From Bacillota bacterium (GTDB taxonomy: Bacteria; Bacillota; Clostridia; Christensenellales; SZUA-584), in contig JAEYPO010000009.1 of the NCBI GenBank assembly GCA_023410595.1, forward strand, positions 1 through 64,000: a stretch of 64,000 bases of DNA, in the 5' to 3' direction. A program made the position numbers and the translations under genes. Positions 17,407 to 26,356 of this stretch are shown one piece after another. Under the pieces are notes generated by a model. It ran no database searches, was not told the DNA's origin, and saw only the letters and a list, made by a program, of their open reading frames with translations. How positions within the stretch are numbered: the stretch's first letter is position 1; the number at the start of each line of letters is the position of its first letter.

Positions 17407-18615
17407 ATGGAGTACAGCGGATATAGTTCATATAACCCTTATAATCAAAACAACGCGCAGCCGCCGCAAAAGCCGAAACGCGAAAGAGGACTTCGTACTT
17501 TCGCTCTGGTGCTTGCCGGGGCTGTTTTAGGCTCGCTTATAGGCGGAGGCGCCGTAGGCCTTGCCCTCAGCGGGCGCGGTAACGGCGAGGCGCTTACCGC
17601 CGCGCAGCGCGGCTATATTGACGCCGCTGTAGCCGAAGGTCTTAGAAACACCGACGCGGGCGTATTGCCGGTAAGCACGGGCGGCAGCGATTATTCGGGC
17701 GTTCAGGCTGTGGCGGAGGCCGTGATGCCTTCGGTCGTGGGTGTGCGCACCATTGAGAACGTGCGGGGCTTCTGGCAGGACAGACAGGTGGAGGGCGTAG
17801 GCACAGGCACCATAGTAAGCAGCGACGGCCTTATACTGACAAACCAGCACGTCGTCTCCAGCAACCCAAGGTCCATCACCGTGACGCTGCTGGACGGCTC
17901 GGAATACAGCGCGAAGGTGCTGTTCTCAGATGAGACTATGGATCTTGCGGTAATAAAGATTGACGCGACTGGCCTTAGAGCCGCGAGGCTAGGCAACTCC
18001 GACGGCGTGGCCGTGGGCGAGACCGCTATAGCCATAGGCAATCCTCTTGGGCTCAACTATCAGCGCAGCGTTACGGCCGGCATAGTAAGCGCCCTGGGAC
18101 GCAGCATACTCCTGAGCCAGACGCAGATAGCCGAAAACCTCATACAGACGGACGCCGCCATCAACTCGGGCAACAGCGGCGGGCCGCTGCTTAATTCGGC
18201 GGGCGAAGTCATAGGCATAAATTCTTATAAGCTGCGCGACGGAGAAGCTATGGGGTTCGCGATACCGGTCAACGTCGTGGTCCCCGTGATAGAGCAGATA
18301 TCAAATACGGGCGCGTTCAGCGAAGCCAAGCTCGGCGTTTCCGTAATCGACAGAGAACTGCTCAACTACTACGAAAACAGCGGCATAACACTGGACAGCG
18401 GGCTTTACGTATACGACGTGGACGCGCTCTCCGACGCTTACGCGCAGGGCCTTAAAGCGGGCGACGTTATTACGAGTATCGGCGCGGCGCAGGTAAACAC
18501 GCTGTTCGATCTTAAAAAACAGCTTTACAGCTTGAAGCCCGGAGACACCGTGTCCCTTAAGGTATTAAGGAACGGCTCGGAAATGGAAATTGACGTAACG
18601 CTTATGACAGCATAA
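17407..18615 (+). CDS. htrA: HtrA/DegP-family membrane-anchored serine protease with PDZ domain
   Basis: A 402-residue protein: a cytoplasmic Asn/Tyr/Pro-rich N-terminus, one membrane helix around residues 30-55, then a trypsin-like domain. The triad His is in LTNQHV, the Asp in MDLAVIK, and the Ser in NSGNSGGPLL. One C-terminal PDZ domain (GLKAGDVITSIGAAQV) follows. This is the standard Gram-positive HtrA layout; the protease faces outward and degrades or refolds damaged secreted proteins. AAGGAGGATCATATC sits before the ATG. All catalytic residues are intact. Confidence 0.93.
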   Translation: MEYSGYSSYNPYNQNNAQPPQKPKRERGLRTFALVLAGAVLGSLIGGGAVGLALSGRGNGEALTAAQRGYIDAAVAEGLRNTDAGVLPVSTGGSDYSGVQAVAEAVMPSVVGVRTIENVRGFWQDRQVEGVGTGTIVSSDGLILTNQHVVSSNPRSITVTLLDGSEYSAKVLFSDETMDLAVIKIDATGLRAARLGNSDGVAVGETAIAIGNPLGLNYQRSVTAGIVSALGRSILLSQTQIAENLIQTDAAINSGNSGGPLLNSAGEVIGINSYKLRDGEAMGFAIPVNVVVPVIEQISNTGAFSEAKLGVSVIDRELLNYYENSGITLDSGLYVYDVDALSDAYAQGLKAGDVITSIGAAQVNTLFDLKKQLYSLKPGDTVSLKVLRNGSEMEIDVTLMTA

Positions 18616-18624
18616 AGGGAGGTG

Positions 18625-18702
18625 ATGCGCATAAGCAACAAGTACATACTCACCCTTACTCAGAAAGGAGTTACCCAAACTCAACCAAAAAGGAGCCTTT
18701 AA
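18625..18702 (+). CDS. possible 25-residue small protein after htrA
   Basis: An excellent GGGAGGTG site immediately precedes ATG 18625, which opens a 25-codon frame (MRISNKYILTLTQKGV at its start). The stop lies inside a hairpin, AAAGGAGCC/GGCTCCTTT. It may be a real tiny gene or the remnant of a larger one. Spacing from GGAGG to the ATG is very short, so confidence is low. Confidence 0.2.
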   Translation: MRISNKYILTLTQKGVTQTQPKRSL

Positions 18703-18711
18703 GGCTCCTTT
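18688..18711 (+). terminator. hairpin after htrA
   Basis: AAAGGAGCC and GGCTCCTTT pair around TTTAA. The T run is part of the stem, so this is a moderate terminator at best. Confidence 0.4.
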
Positions 18712-18735
18712 CAGGCTGTCGATTAAGCTCCTTTT

Positions 18736-18817
18736 GTCATTCAGAAGGAGCGTAGCGACTGAAGAATCTTTAAGAAATAAGCTTGTTTTAAGATTCCTCA
18801 CTTACGTTCGGAATGAC
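18736..18817. repeat. 82-bp imperfect inverted-repeat element
   Basis: Starts GTCATTC and ends GAATGAC. Inside, GAAGAATCTT and AAGATTCCTC form the inner arms around an AT-rich loop. Short intergenic elements with GTCATTC ends and AGAATCTT arms recur in many bacterial genomes. It sits between htrA and the convergent MFS gene and holds no gene. Confidence 0.65.
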
Positions 18818-18880
18818 ATATGGGGGCTATTTGACACTCTGAAAGGAGTTTTTGTAGGCTCATTTCACCGTGACTTTTTC

Positions 18881-20128
18881 TTACTGGCCGGGTATAGGTT
18901 CCGCAGGCGCGGCTTCCTTTGCCGCAGGCCTGCCCGCGCGGATAAGCGGTCTGCATCCCAGCATTGCCAGAGCGAGCACGGCCATTAGCGGCCCGGTTAT
19001 AACGAGCAGCGTCTCAATAGGCACGGCGTCTGAAAGCGGCCCGAAGAACAGCATGGAAAGCGGCATCATGGACGTCGCTATCATGTTCATTACACCCATA
19101 ACGCGGCCTAAGTATTCCTCTTCCACCTTTTCCTGTATAAACACCATCGACGACGTATTAAAAGCGGGCATGCCAAGGCCCATCACAGCCAAGAACGCGA
19201 GGTATACAAAGAACGCCTGTACGACTCCTATGGCAAACGTGCACACGCCGAATATCAAGCACGACAGCGTCAGCGTATACATTTTGTTTTTAAAGCCTCC
19301 CCACGCCGCTATCACGGCGCCGCCCGCTATCATACCGAACGAAAACGCTATCTCGATAGCTGATAGCTGCCAGTACTCCCCGCCGAAGCTGCGCGTAACC
19401 TGCAGCGGCGTAAGAAACGCGACGGGCGCCACGAGTATATTAAACACCGCCGCGAACGCGAAGAACAGCTTGATATAACCGTGGCTCATTATGTACTTAA
19501 CGCCCAGCTTTAAGTCGCCGAAATAACCCGTAGTCTTTGCCTCGCCCGCCCGCTTGTGCGCAGGCACGTTAAGGAACTTAAGCAATATGAATATAGCTGC
19601 CGCGGCGGTGACAACGTCGATAAAGAATATGATCTCTATCGGCGCGACGCTGAGCAAAAAAGCCCCGAGCATAGGAGACACGAGCATTATGGACGACTGC
19701 AGGCTGCTGTTTATGCCGCCTATTCTCGTCAGCTTCTCCTGCGGCACGAGCTGGGGCAAAAACGCCCCCACAGCAGGCGCCTGTACCGCGCCGCCCAGCG
19801 CGCGCACCGACGATATCGCGAACAGCAGCCAAAGCTCGCTGTAACCGGAAAGAAAGATGACGGCGGCTATAAGCGTTACCGCGGCTATCATACCGTCGGA
19901 GAGAATTATAAGCTTCTTGCGGTCAAACCTGTCGGCCCACACGCCCGCAAAAGGCGACATAAAAAAGTGAGGCAGAAACCCGCAGAGTATCGATATCGTC
20001 ATCATAGCGCCCGACTGCGTGGTAAGCGTTATGTGCCACATAATAGCGTATTGCACCAGCGAAGAGCCCAGCAAAGAAACGCCCTGGCCAGCAAGAAACA
20101 GCGCGGTGTTCTTTTTCCATGTTTCCAT
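18881..20128 (-). CDS. MFS transporter, MefA-like multidrug exporter type
   Basis: A 415-residue major facilitator of the MFS_3 type with about 12 membrane helices. It opens NTALFLAGQGVSLLGSSLVQ, and the loop after helix 2 reads GVWADRFDRKKLIILSDG, the family's motif A. This N-terminus is typical of macrolide-efflux-like proteins, but many members export other compounds. The C-terminus is Ala/Pro-rich. The ATG has AAGGAAAA upstream, and a near-consensus promoter lies about 55 bases further up. Confidence 0.9.
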   Translation of the reverse strand: METWKKNTALFLAGQGVSLLGSSLVQYAIMWHITLTTQSGAMMTISILCGFLPHFFMSPFAGVWADRFDRKKLIILSDGMIAAVTLIAAVIFLSGYSELWLLFAISSVRALGGAVQAPAVGAFLPQLVPQEKLTRIGGINSSLQSSIMLVSPMLGAFLLSVAPIEIIFFIDVVTAAAAIFILLKFLNVPAHKRAGEAKTTGYFGDLKLGVKYIMSHGYIKLFFAFAAVFNILVAPVAFLTPLQVTRSFGGEYWQLSAIEIAFSFGMIAGGAVIAAWGGFKNKMYTLTLSCLIFGVCTFAIGVVQAFFVYLAFLAVMGLGMPAFNTSSMVFIQEKVEEEYLGRVMGVMNMIATSMMPLSMLFFGPLSDAVPIETLLVITGPLMAVLALAMLGCRPLIRAGRPAAKEAAPAEPIPGQ

Positions 20129-20179
20129 AAAAATTTTCCTTCTTAAGATATTTGACGGTGTTTAAGACGGATGCCATAT

Positions 20180-20208
20180 ACTTTACCATCACCTGCATTT
20201 TCAGTCAA
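20180..20208 (-). promoter_or_regulatory. sigma-A-type promoter of the MefA-like exporter
   Basis: TTGACT (20203-20208) and TAAAGT (20180-20185) are 17 bases apart on the minus strand, upstream of the start at 20128. Confidence 0.55.
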
Positions 20209-20319
20209 TACGGATTATAAAATTTACCGCGGTTTTCAAAAAAAGCCGGGGCGTGCGGGCATAAATATAAGGCGGCGGCAGACAATAACAAAAACATTCT
20301 TTTGCAAGGAGTACTTGAA

Positions 20320-20844
20320 ATGGGCAGAAAAAAAGGGCGAAGCAGGCTCGGCACTGACCCGGATAAAGAAATAAGCACTGTTAAGAGCCCCGGGCGCGCG
20401 AGGCAGGACATGGAATTCGGTGAGTCAATGGAAGCGGATATGAAAAGATACAGCCACGAAATGGCAGGGAATGCGGTCGATTCCTCATGGAAGGACAGCG
20501 TAAGGGACGACGGCAACAGTAACCTTCGCGCACATGATACCGAGGCCGGGGGTGAAATAACAGCAAGCCACGACCTGGCGTTTGTCGACAAGATGTATTC
20601 GCCTGACGAAAAAGGAAAAAATATCGCGGACTGGAGCAAAGACATTACAAAAGCAGGCATTGAATTCGGCCTTGACTACGAGCTGAATGTCGAAAACCGA
20701 GCGCCGCACGACGCGGGAGGCAACAAGGAAGGCTTAAAGCGCAGGCCGCGCAGCAGCATTTCCCCCGCGGCCGCGGGCATGGACAATGAGTTTTTCGAAG
20801 ACGCGGACCTCAAGCCCACAAGGAATGACGAGGATAAAATTTAA
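20320..20844 (+). CDS. hydrophilic protein of unknown function, next to spore protein gene
   Basis: A 174-residue, strongly charged protein (Asp, Glu, Lys, Arg, Asn) without hydrophobic core segments, likely largely disordered. It starts MGRKKGRSRLGTDPDKE. ATG 20320 has AAGGAG nine bases upstream; the frame could extend to TTG 20302. It lies 38 bases before the Tlp spore protein gene on the same strand. A spore-associated role is a reasonable guess from position and composition only. I do not recognise a family. Confidence 0.7.
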   Translation: MGRKKGRSRLGTDPDKEISTVKSPGRARQDMEFGESMEADMKRYSHEMAGNAVDSSWKDSVRDDGNSNLRAHDTEAGGEITASHDLAFVDKMYSPDEKGKNIADWSKDITKAGIEFGLDYELNVENRAPHDAGGNKEGLKRRPRSSISPAAAGMDNEFFEDADLKPTRNDEDKI

Positions 20845-20882
20845 AGAACCACTATTGAATACATAAACAGGAGGATAAAAAC

Positions 20883-21134
20883 ATGAGCAATAACAAGGGC
20901 AGCAACCCGGGCAGGAGCAGCAAGCCCAACCCTGACGACCGCTCCGACAACGCCGAGCGCATACAGCGCAATATCAACTTCACGCTGAAGAACATGGAAG
21001 CGGCGGACGAGATGATAGAAGAAACAGACGACGAAAGAATGAAGCGCGTGCTCGCCGAAAAGAACGAGAGAAGGCGGGAAGCTCTGCGCGGCATGCGCAG
21101 CGAGATGCGCGACGAGACGAAGGACAGGAAATAA
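20883..21134 (+). CDS. tlp: small acid-soluble spore protein, Tlp family
   Basis: An 83-residue protein with the Tlp signature PNPDDRSDNAERIQ, then charged helices containing NMEAADEM and ending in the family tail MRSEMRDETKDRK. Tlp proteins are minor small acid-soluble spore proteins made in the forespore. Their name (thioredoxin-like protein) is historical, and no redox cysteines are present. GGAGGATAAAAAC precedes the ATG. It marks the organism as a spore former, together with the alpha/beta SASP 640 bases downstream. Confidence 0.88.
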   Translation: MSNNKGSNPGRSSKPNPDDRSDNAERIQRNINFTLKNMEAADEMIEETDDERMKRVLAEKNERRREALRGMRSEMRDETKDRK

Positions 21135-21184
21135 AACACACCTCCATAAGCCGCAAAACATTGCTATGTACCAGCAGTTATCCC

Positions 21185-21227
21185 CTCATCCGGCGCTTCG
21201 CGCCACCTTCCCCCAATGGGGGAAGGC
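21185..21227. repeat. dispersed hairpin repeat, copy 1 of type A
   Basis: GGCGCTTCGCGCC followed by TTCCCCCAATGGGGGAA. The same pair of hairpins occurs inverted at 23991-24034, so this is a dispersed intergenic element. Confidence 0.6.
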
Positions 21228-21240
21228 AATAACGGGGAGC

Positions 21241-21344
21241 CTCACGGCTTGGGCCGCGCTAAAGCGACGAGGGAACCCCGTATCTTCACCCCCTCAAGCT
21301 TTGGCTTGCCGTCCGTCGCTAAAGCGACGAGGGGACCCCGTATC
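21241..21344. repeat. two tandem copies of dispersed repeat type B
   Basis: Each ~45-bp unit has a short hairpin, then GCTAAAGCGACGAGG and an ACCCCGTATC end (21241-21284 and about 21295-21344). A third copy is at 32552-32601 inside the BMC operon. The core CGTCGCTAAAGCGACG is a perfect palindrome in two of the three copies. No gene is present between 21135 and 21428. Confidence 0.65.
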
Positions 21345-21428
21345 AAAAATGAGGAGCTTTATTTAAGCCCCTCATACTGCCGACAAACACTCTGGTTTTG
21401 AAATGTGACACAACAAAGCTAAGGCCGT

Positions 21429-21551
21429 CTATCTGTCATTCTGCCTGTTCCTGTTGCGATCCTGATTTTGATTGTCCTTATTTCTGTTGCGGTTTTTGTC
21501 GTTTTCTTTATTGCGGTCGTTGCAGTTCTGTCTGTTCTGATCGTTTTGCAT
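21429..21551 (-). CDS. 40-residue Asn/Arg/Gln-rich small protein
   Basis: ATG 21551 follows AAAGGAGC and opens a 40-codon frame, MQNDQNRQNCNDRNKEND at its start, ending RQNDR. About a third of the residues are Asn; the rest are mostly Arg, Asp, Gln and Lys. Short Asn-rich proteins of this sort recur in Clostridia, some linked to spores. Its place between two spore-protein genes fits, but no function is shown. The codon pattern (varied Asn, Arg and Asp codons) argues for real coding. Confidence 0.55.
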   Translation of the reverse strand: MQNDQNRQNCNDRNKENDKNRNRNKDNQNQDRNRNRQNDR

Positions 21552-21769
21552 CAAAGCTTTGCTCCTTTCTTCAGTTCTTTATTTATTATTTGCATCCTGT
21601 GACAAAGAATATTCCAGCAAATTGTGTATATGAAAAGCGGCGCCGGGCAGTAATATCAGCATCACTCATTATGCCCATTATTTTCCTTTGATTATTATGC
21701 GTAAAATTGCAAATTTGCGGAAAAATATTACTACCCCAAAAAATTATATTATTATAAGGAGGTGAAACC

Positions 21770-22003
21770 ATGGCAGGACGCAGCGGCAGTAATCAGACAG
21801 TGGTCCCGCAGGCAAAGGAGAGGCTTGACGCTTTGAAATACGAAGTGGCAAGCGAACTTGGCGTTAATCTTAAGCAGGGGCAGGGATATAACGGAGACGT
21901 ACCGGCGCGCGAGACGGGCAGAGTGGGCGGCAATATGGTTAAGAGGATGATACAGTACGCCGAAAACAATCTTTCCGGGCCGGGCTCTAAAAGCGGTTTA
22001 TAA
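21770..22003 (+). CDS. alpha/beta-type small acid-soluble spore protein
   Basis: A 77-residue SASP that coats and protects spore DNA. It has the germination-protease cleavage region LKYEVASELGVNL and the second DNA-binding helix GGNMVKRMIQYAEN, both canonical. AAGGAGGTG precedes the ATG. A possible sigma-G promoter, GTAAA then AATATTA 18 bases on, lies upstream but deviates from consensus. It is a single-gene unit closed by a terminator. Confidence 0.93.
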   Translation: MAGRSGSNQTVVPQAKERLDALKYEVASELGVNLKQGQGYNGDVPARETGRVGGNMVKRMIQYAENNLSGPGSKSGL

Positions 22004-22012
22004 TTAAGCGGC

Positions 22013-22045
22013 AATAAAGAAGAGCAAGCCTCTTCTTTATTTTTA
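22013..22045 (+). terminator. rho-independent terminator of the SASP gene
   Basis: AATAAAGAAGAG and CTCTTCTTTATT form a 12-base-pair stem around CAAGC, followed by TTTATA. Confidence 0.85.
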
Positions 22046-22149
22046 TATAGGATCCCCAGAGTTTAAATATTTCCTGCTTTGCGTCGTCATGTTTTGCGCG
22101 CAAAAGGAGAATATAATCATTGCATAAACTGTTTTAACGGAGCCAAAGC

Positions 22150-23304
22150 ATGCTGATAAAAAACGGCAGGATACTGACAATGGCCGGAGCCGCGCTTGAA
22201 GAGGGCTGCGTGCTTACGGAGAACGGCAAGATAAAAAGCGTAAGAGAAAGCATAAGCGAAGGCGAGAACGCCGACGGCGTCGTGATAGACGCCCGCGGGT
22301 GCTGGGTGACGCCCGGGCTTATTGACGCGCACTGCCACATAGGCATACAGGAAGAGAAGATGGGCATTGAGGGCAACGACAGCAATGAGAGCACGAAGCC
22401 CATAACGCCTTACATAAAGGCGATAGACGCGATAAACCCCATGGATTCGGCGTTCCATAACGCAATCCATACGGGCATAACGTCCGTAATGGCAGGACCC
22501 GGCAGCTCGAACGTCGTGGGCGGACAGTTCGTGTTTTTAAAGACGCACGGCAGGCGGGTTGACGATATGGCCGTGCTGGAACCCGCGGCCATGAAAGTGG
22601 CGTTCGGCGAAAACCCGAAGAGGACGTACGGCGACAACAAGATGATGCCTTCAACGCGCATGTCTATAGCCGCTATGCTGCGCCAGGAGCTTTTCGAGGC
22701 AAAGCAGTACGCCGAAAAAAGGCAATATCCAAAAGACGGCGCTAATGAAGAATTCCAGCTTGAATGCTGGCTGCCCGTGCTGCGGCGCGACATACCGCTC
22801 AAAGCCCACGTCCACCGTACGGACGACATACTTACGGCGATAAGGATAGCAAAAGCCTACGGCCTTAATATGACGCTCGACCACTGCACGGAAGGCCATC
22901 TTATAGCGGAGGAGATAAAGGAGTCGGGGTTCCCCGTCATCGTCGGCCCGAACCTCGCCTCAAGGAACAAGGTAGAGATACAGTACATGGACTTCAAGAC
23001 CGCCGGCGTGCTTCATAGAGCGGGCGTCAAAGTCGCTATAATGACCGACCACCCCGTGTCGCTCATACAGTGCCTGCCGCTGTGCGCGGGACTTGCGGCA
23101 AAAGAAGGCCTCGGCATAGACGAAGCGCTGAAGGCCATAACGATAAACGCGGCAGAAATATGCAACGTCGCTTCGAGGGTGGGCAGCCTTGAGCAGGGCA
23201 AGGACGCGGACATAGCCATATTCGACGGCAACCCTATGGAGGTATTCACGCACTGCCTATATACTATAATAAACGGCAGCGTAGTCTATAAAGCGGGAGA
23301 CTAG
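22150..23304 (+). CDS. amidohydrolase (imidazolonepropionase-like)
   Basis: A 384-residue metal-dependent hydrolase. It begins MLIKNGRILTMAG, has the first metal motif GLIDAHCHIG (HxH), later histidines in KAHVHRTDD and LDHCTEGH, and the metal Asp in MTDHPVSL. The C-terminal GSLEQGKDADIAIFDGNP is the standard ending of this superfamily. Relatives hydrolyse cyclic amides, imidazolones or dipeptides. The substrate is not predictable, and no histidine-degradation neighbours are present. Start ATG 22150 with a modest CGGAG site. Confidence 0.88.
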   Translation: MLIKNGRILTMAGAALEEGCVLTENGKIKSVRESISEGENADGVVIDARGCWVTPGLIDAHCHIGIQEEKMGIEGNDSNESTKPITPYIKAIDAINPMDSAFHNAIHTGITSVMAGPGSSNVVGGQFVFLKTHGRRVDDMAVLEPAAMKVAFGENPKRTYGDNKMMPSTRMSIAAMLRQELFEAKQYAEKRQYPKDGANEEFQLECWLPVLRRDIPLKAHVHRTDDILTAIRIAKAYGLNMTLDHCTEGHLIAEEIKESGFPVIVGPNLASRNKVEIQYMDFKTAGVLHRAGVKVAIMTDHPVSLIQCLPLCAGLAAKEGLGIDEALKAITINAAEICNVASRVGSLEQGKDADIAIFDGNPMEVFTHCLYTIINGSVVYKAGD

Positions 23305-23341
23305 AGACGCCCCTTGATGCCGCCCGCTATAGATAGCGGGA

Positions 23342-23860
23342 TCACCTGCCAGCAATCATATACCGCAGCCGCAGCGCGTGCTGCTGTTCGTCCCGCGCCG
23401 CGTTATGAAACTGCGTTTGTATGCTGCGCGATTGTGTCCTTGACGCAATGCTCTTATAAAACGCTGCGGCCTCCGTTTCGGCCTTTATCGCTTCCCGCAA
23501 ACCCTCCTGAACCGACGAGGGCGCACCGCCCGCGGGTATCATAGGCATCCTCGCCCCCAGTTTCTGCAGCGCTGCCGTAAACGAGCCGTAATGTCTCGCC
23601 TCATCCTCCCGTATGTTTATTATCGTTTGCCTTAAGCGCATGCCGGGGGCAAGCGCGGCCAGCTTTGTATAAAAATTATACGAGTGAACTTCCCGTATGA
23701 CCGCTTCGCTTATATCATCATAAAGCTTAAAATCCCTCCCTGCGGACGGTCGTCCCGGCGGCCTGTATTCCGGTAGCCTATGTTCCGGCGTCCGTCCGGG
23801 CGGCCTGTGTTCCGGCGGCCTCCGCCCCGGTCCGGTATCACGCCGAGTCATATAGTTCAT
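23342..23860 (-). CDS. ferritin-like domain protein with Pro-rich N-terminus
   Basis: A 172-residue protein. The first ~45 residues are a low-complexity run of Pro, Arg, Gly and Glu (RPPGRTPEHRLPEYRPPGRP), followed by a ferritin-like four-helix bundle. Metal ligands appear in VHSYNFY, REDEARHYG (ExxH), KAETEAA and RDEQQHA (ExxH-like). The bundle resembles rubrerythrin-like proteins found in spores and coats of Clostridia, lacking the rubredoxin domain. AAAGGAGAGATCGT precedes the ATG. Function probably metal storage or peroxide handling; not proved. Confidence 0.75.
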   Translation of the reverse strand: MNYMTRRDTGPGRRPPEHRPPGRTPEHRLPEYRPPGRPSAGRDFKLYDDISEAVIREVHSYNFYTKLAALAPGMRLRQTIINIREDEARHYGSFTAALQKLGARMPMIPAGGAPSSVQEGLREAIKAETEAAAFYKSIASRTQSRSIQTQFHNAARDEQQHALRLRYMIAGR

Positions 23861-23990
23861 ACGATCTCTCCTTTAATGCAATGTGATACTGTCAATATAT
23901 TTTACCCGCGCCACTTTTGTGAGGCGCGTGGCAAGCTCAAAAGCACGTGTCCACAGAAAAAAGAACATAAAAAGAAGCCTTTGTTAATGT

Positions 23991-24034
23991 CTGGCTTCCC
24001 CTTTTAGGGGAAGTGGCGCGGAGCGCCGATAGGG
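23991..24034. repeat. dispersed hairpin repeat, copy 2 of type A (inverted)
   Basis: CTTCCCCTTTTAGGGGAAG followed by GGCGCGGAGCGCC, the reverse of the element at 21185-21227. The rest of 23861-24171 shows further short hairpins and no gene. Confidence 0.6.
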
Positions 24035-24171
24035 TCTGTCATGCCCGGCGAGAGAGGCGGCACGAAGTGCCTGGAGGGTTAAGAGGCGTAAAAGTCAGTA
24101 TGAAAGGTACCCTTCAGCCCTTGCAAGGGGAGCCCCAGAGTGTCAAAACTCATTTTTAGCAATATGCTTAC

Positions 24172-24777
24172 TTAAATCTTCCGCTTCCCAAAATATCTGA
24201 ACGCGAGTATGCAGACCGGAACGAAATAGGCGCACCAGAATTCCAGCACGAGCGTGCCGATAAGGTCTCCCCCCGCCATGCCCGGTTTGAATATCCCGAG
24301 CAAAGGCATGACGGTGCAGGCTACGGCGAACACGCCGTGAACGAGCAGCAGCCCTTTGAGCCATTTGTCCGCCCTGCCTTCGGCTTTTATAGTCAGACCC
24401 GCGAAGAAAGTCGCGAGCGCCATAAACGCGTAACCTAAAAGGTCGAGGTTGAACATCAGGCCGAATTTGGAGTAATCGAGCAGTGTGGATGCCTGCTCAT
24501 TAAGGTGTGTCAGCGCGACCGTGGTCATCTGCGTAAAGTACACCGCCGTGTTGAGAGCGGCGTAAACAGCCGCGAACGCCGCCGCCGTATACCCCGCGGC
24601 TTTGCTCTCCTTGTCGCCTGCGGCCGCAAACGCGCATATAAGGGGCACGAACCCCCAGGCTATAAAAAGGCTCGACAGGTAAGCGCCATACAACGTGCCC
24701 GCCAGCATGGAGACCGCGAACGCCAGCACCGCCGCGAGCGTGACCATGGAAGAGTACATTCCTGTTTTTCTGTTCAT
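24172..24777 (-). CDS. polytopic membrane protein, unknown function
   Basis: A 201-residue protein with six hydrophobic segments, short loops and a basic C-terminus (RYFGKRKI). Small residues dominate the helices (Ala, Gly). I see no transporter or enzyme motif. ATG 24777 follows ACGGAGGTT. It lies just downstream (leftward) of the large lipoprotein gene and may share its transcript. Confidence 0.7.
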   Translation of the reverse strand: MNRKTGMYSSMVTLAAVLAFAVSMLAGTLYGAYLSSLFIAWGFVPLICAFAAAGDKESKAAGYTAAAFAAVYAALNTAVYFTQMTTVALTHLNEQASTLLDYSKFGLMFNLDLLGYAFMALATFFAGLTIKAEGRADKWLKGLLLVHGVFAVACTVMPLLGIFKPGMAGGDLIGTLVLEFWCAYFVPVCILAFRYFGKRKI

Positions 24778-24813
24778 ACATAACCTCCGTTGTTTTCTAT
24801 ATCATATATCGTA

Positions 24814-26199
24814 CTAATATCCAAGCGTCCTATTAATAACAGTACCGTCTATTGCATTCAACGTTACGAAGCTTATCAGGTCCCGCTTCTCCTCTTCTTC
24901 ATTTTCCCTGCTTTCATAGCCCATCATATCCCATACAGGTATGACGAGGTATGTATTATCCTTTTGATTCCGCAAATAGCAGTAGCTCATCTTTACTTGA
25001 GTTATCTTTATACTTTGTTCTGTATTTTCTCCTTTTAATATTCTTGTTAGCTGCTCTTCCAACAGTGATTTAACTTCTTCTGTTTCCAATGTAGCGGCGT
25101 TGTCGTTTACTACTTCCAATACCGAATGCGGCATAGACCAGGTAAAACTGTAAACCGTTTTACCATCGGTAATAACTCGTATTATTTCGGGCTCATGCGG
25201 CAAGGCATACTCAATATTGCTTGGATCGTCCGAACTTAACTGAGACTGTCTAGGGGCAACAAATGAAATCTCACCGTTGCCATAATCCTTTGAATAGTAT
25301 ATCGAATATACCGGGACTGTTTTTCCTTCCTTTTCTCTTGACTCAACTTTATAACTTTCTATGTGACATCTACCGATCTCTAGTTTTTCGAAATACGCTG
25401 ACAGAAAGTCATTGACTTCATCAATACCCGGCAGACCATTTGATATTGCCGCTTCCTGTTCAGACTCCGTCATTTCTTCGTATGACGCCAAAAATACATC
25501 CTCGTCCATATAACGCATCAATGTTGAATTTTCTTCAGCAAAATTGCGAACAATCAGCGTTTTGCCGCCTTGTTCTGCATCCTGAAAATACAACTTTACG
25601 GCTTTGCTATAATCATCTTCTACAAAATCCGTGTTTAACGCTACATTACTTATTTCAGATTCGGGAGCGGTCTCGTATTTCTTCGCCAGTTCTTTAACTA
25701 TATTCTCATATTCTTCAATCTGCTCTTCAGCCGTTTTACCATCTTCGTTAAAATAATTACCTGCTTCAATATCAGATATATATTTACGATACGCTAATAT
25801 TTCGTTCATGATTCTGTCCTTTGTCTGAGGCGTGTAATTGGATAGTTTTGCATCGCCTGCAAACAATTTTATCGCTCTTTGGACATCTTCTTTGGTAAAG
25901 TCTCGCTGTATGACCTTTAGCACCGCATATTTCGATAAGGGTCTGATAATATCGGCATTAATATCAATAATCGCTTTGCCCGCTTCAATAGTCTGCTCCC
26001 ACCTGCCTGCTGTAACATTTTCGTTAGGTTCGCTCGTAGTCTCTTCGCTCGGCGGTGCAGCCGTTTTTTGTATCATTTCTTCTAGTGAGTCTTCGTTTTT
26101 CCCTATTACAGCTTCTTCCGATGGCGTAGGCTGACAGGCCGCAAACGTGAATAACAGTAGCATAATCAAACACATACTTATGTATCTTTTTATATCCAT
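24814..26199 (-). CDS. large lipoprotein, possibly DUF6034-like
   Basis: A 461-residue exported lipoprotein. The signal MCLIMLLLFTFAAC has its lipobox at FAAC, followed by an acidic linker. The C-terminal part contains NTYLVIPVWDMMGYES and LNAIDGTVINRTLGY, which resemble DUF6034-type lipoproteins of Firmicutes; that match is from memory and unverified. No catalytic motif is evident. The base composition is visibly more AT-rich than its neighbours, hinting at transfer. ATG 26199 follows GAGAGGATAGAA. The longer frame lacks a signal peptide at its start. Confidence 0.75.
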   Translation of the reverse strand: MDIKRYISMCLIMLLLFTFAACQPTPSEEAVIGKNEDSLEEMIQKTAAPPSEETTSEPNENVTAGRWEQTIEAGKAIIDINADIIRPLSKYAVLKVIQRDFTKEDVQRAIKLFAGDAKLSNYTPQTKDRIMNEILAYRKYISDIEAGNYFNEDGKTAEEQIEEYENIVKELAKKYETAPESEISNVALNTDFVEDDYSKAVKLYFQDAEQGGKTLIVRNFAEENSTLMRYMDEDVFLASYEEMTESEQEAAISNGLPGIDEVNDFLSAYFEKLEIGRCHIESYKVESREKEGKTVPVYSIYYSKDYGNGEISFVAPRQSQLSSDDPSNIEYALPHEPEIIRVITDGKTVYSFTWSMPHSVLEVVNDNAATLETEEVKSLLEEQLTRILKGENTEQSIKITQVKMSYCYLRNQKDNTYLVIPVWDMMGYESRENEEEEKRDLISFVTLNAIDGTVINRTLGY

Positions 26200-26356
26200 T
26201 TCTATCCTCTCAACTTTATTACACCACCGATTAATTATAGCATTGAACCCATATATTCTCAAATAATTCCTTGTCCCCTTTCCCGTACATACCCTCCCTT
26301 ACAATGGATACTGAAAGACTATTTATCAAATCAACTTTGCATGGTAATATGTGAGC

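Noticed and set aside
21135..21428. A CRISPR array, because of repeated GCTAAAGCGACGAGG units
   Set aside because: Only two tandem units with unequal spacing, no spacer-like unique segments of constant length and no cas genes.
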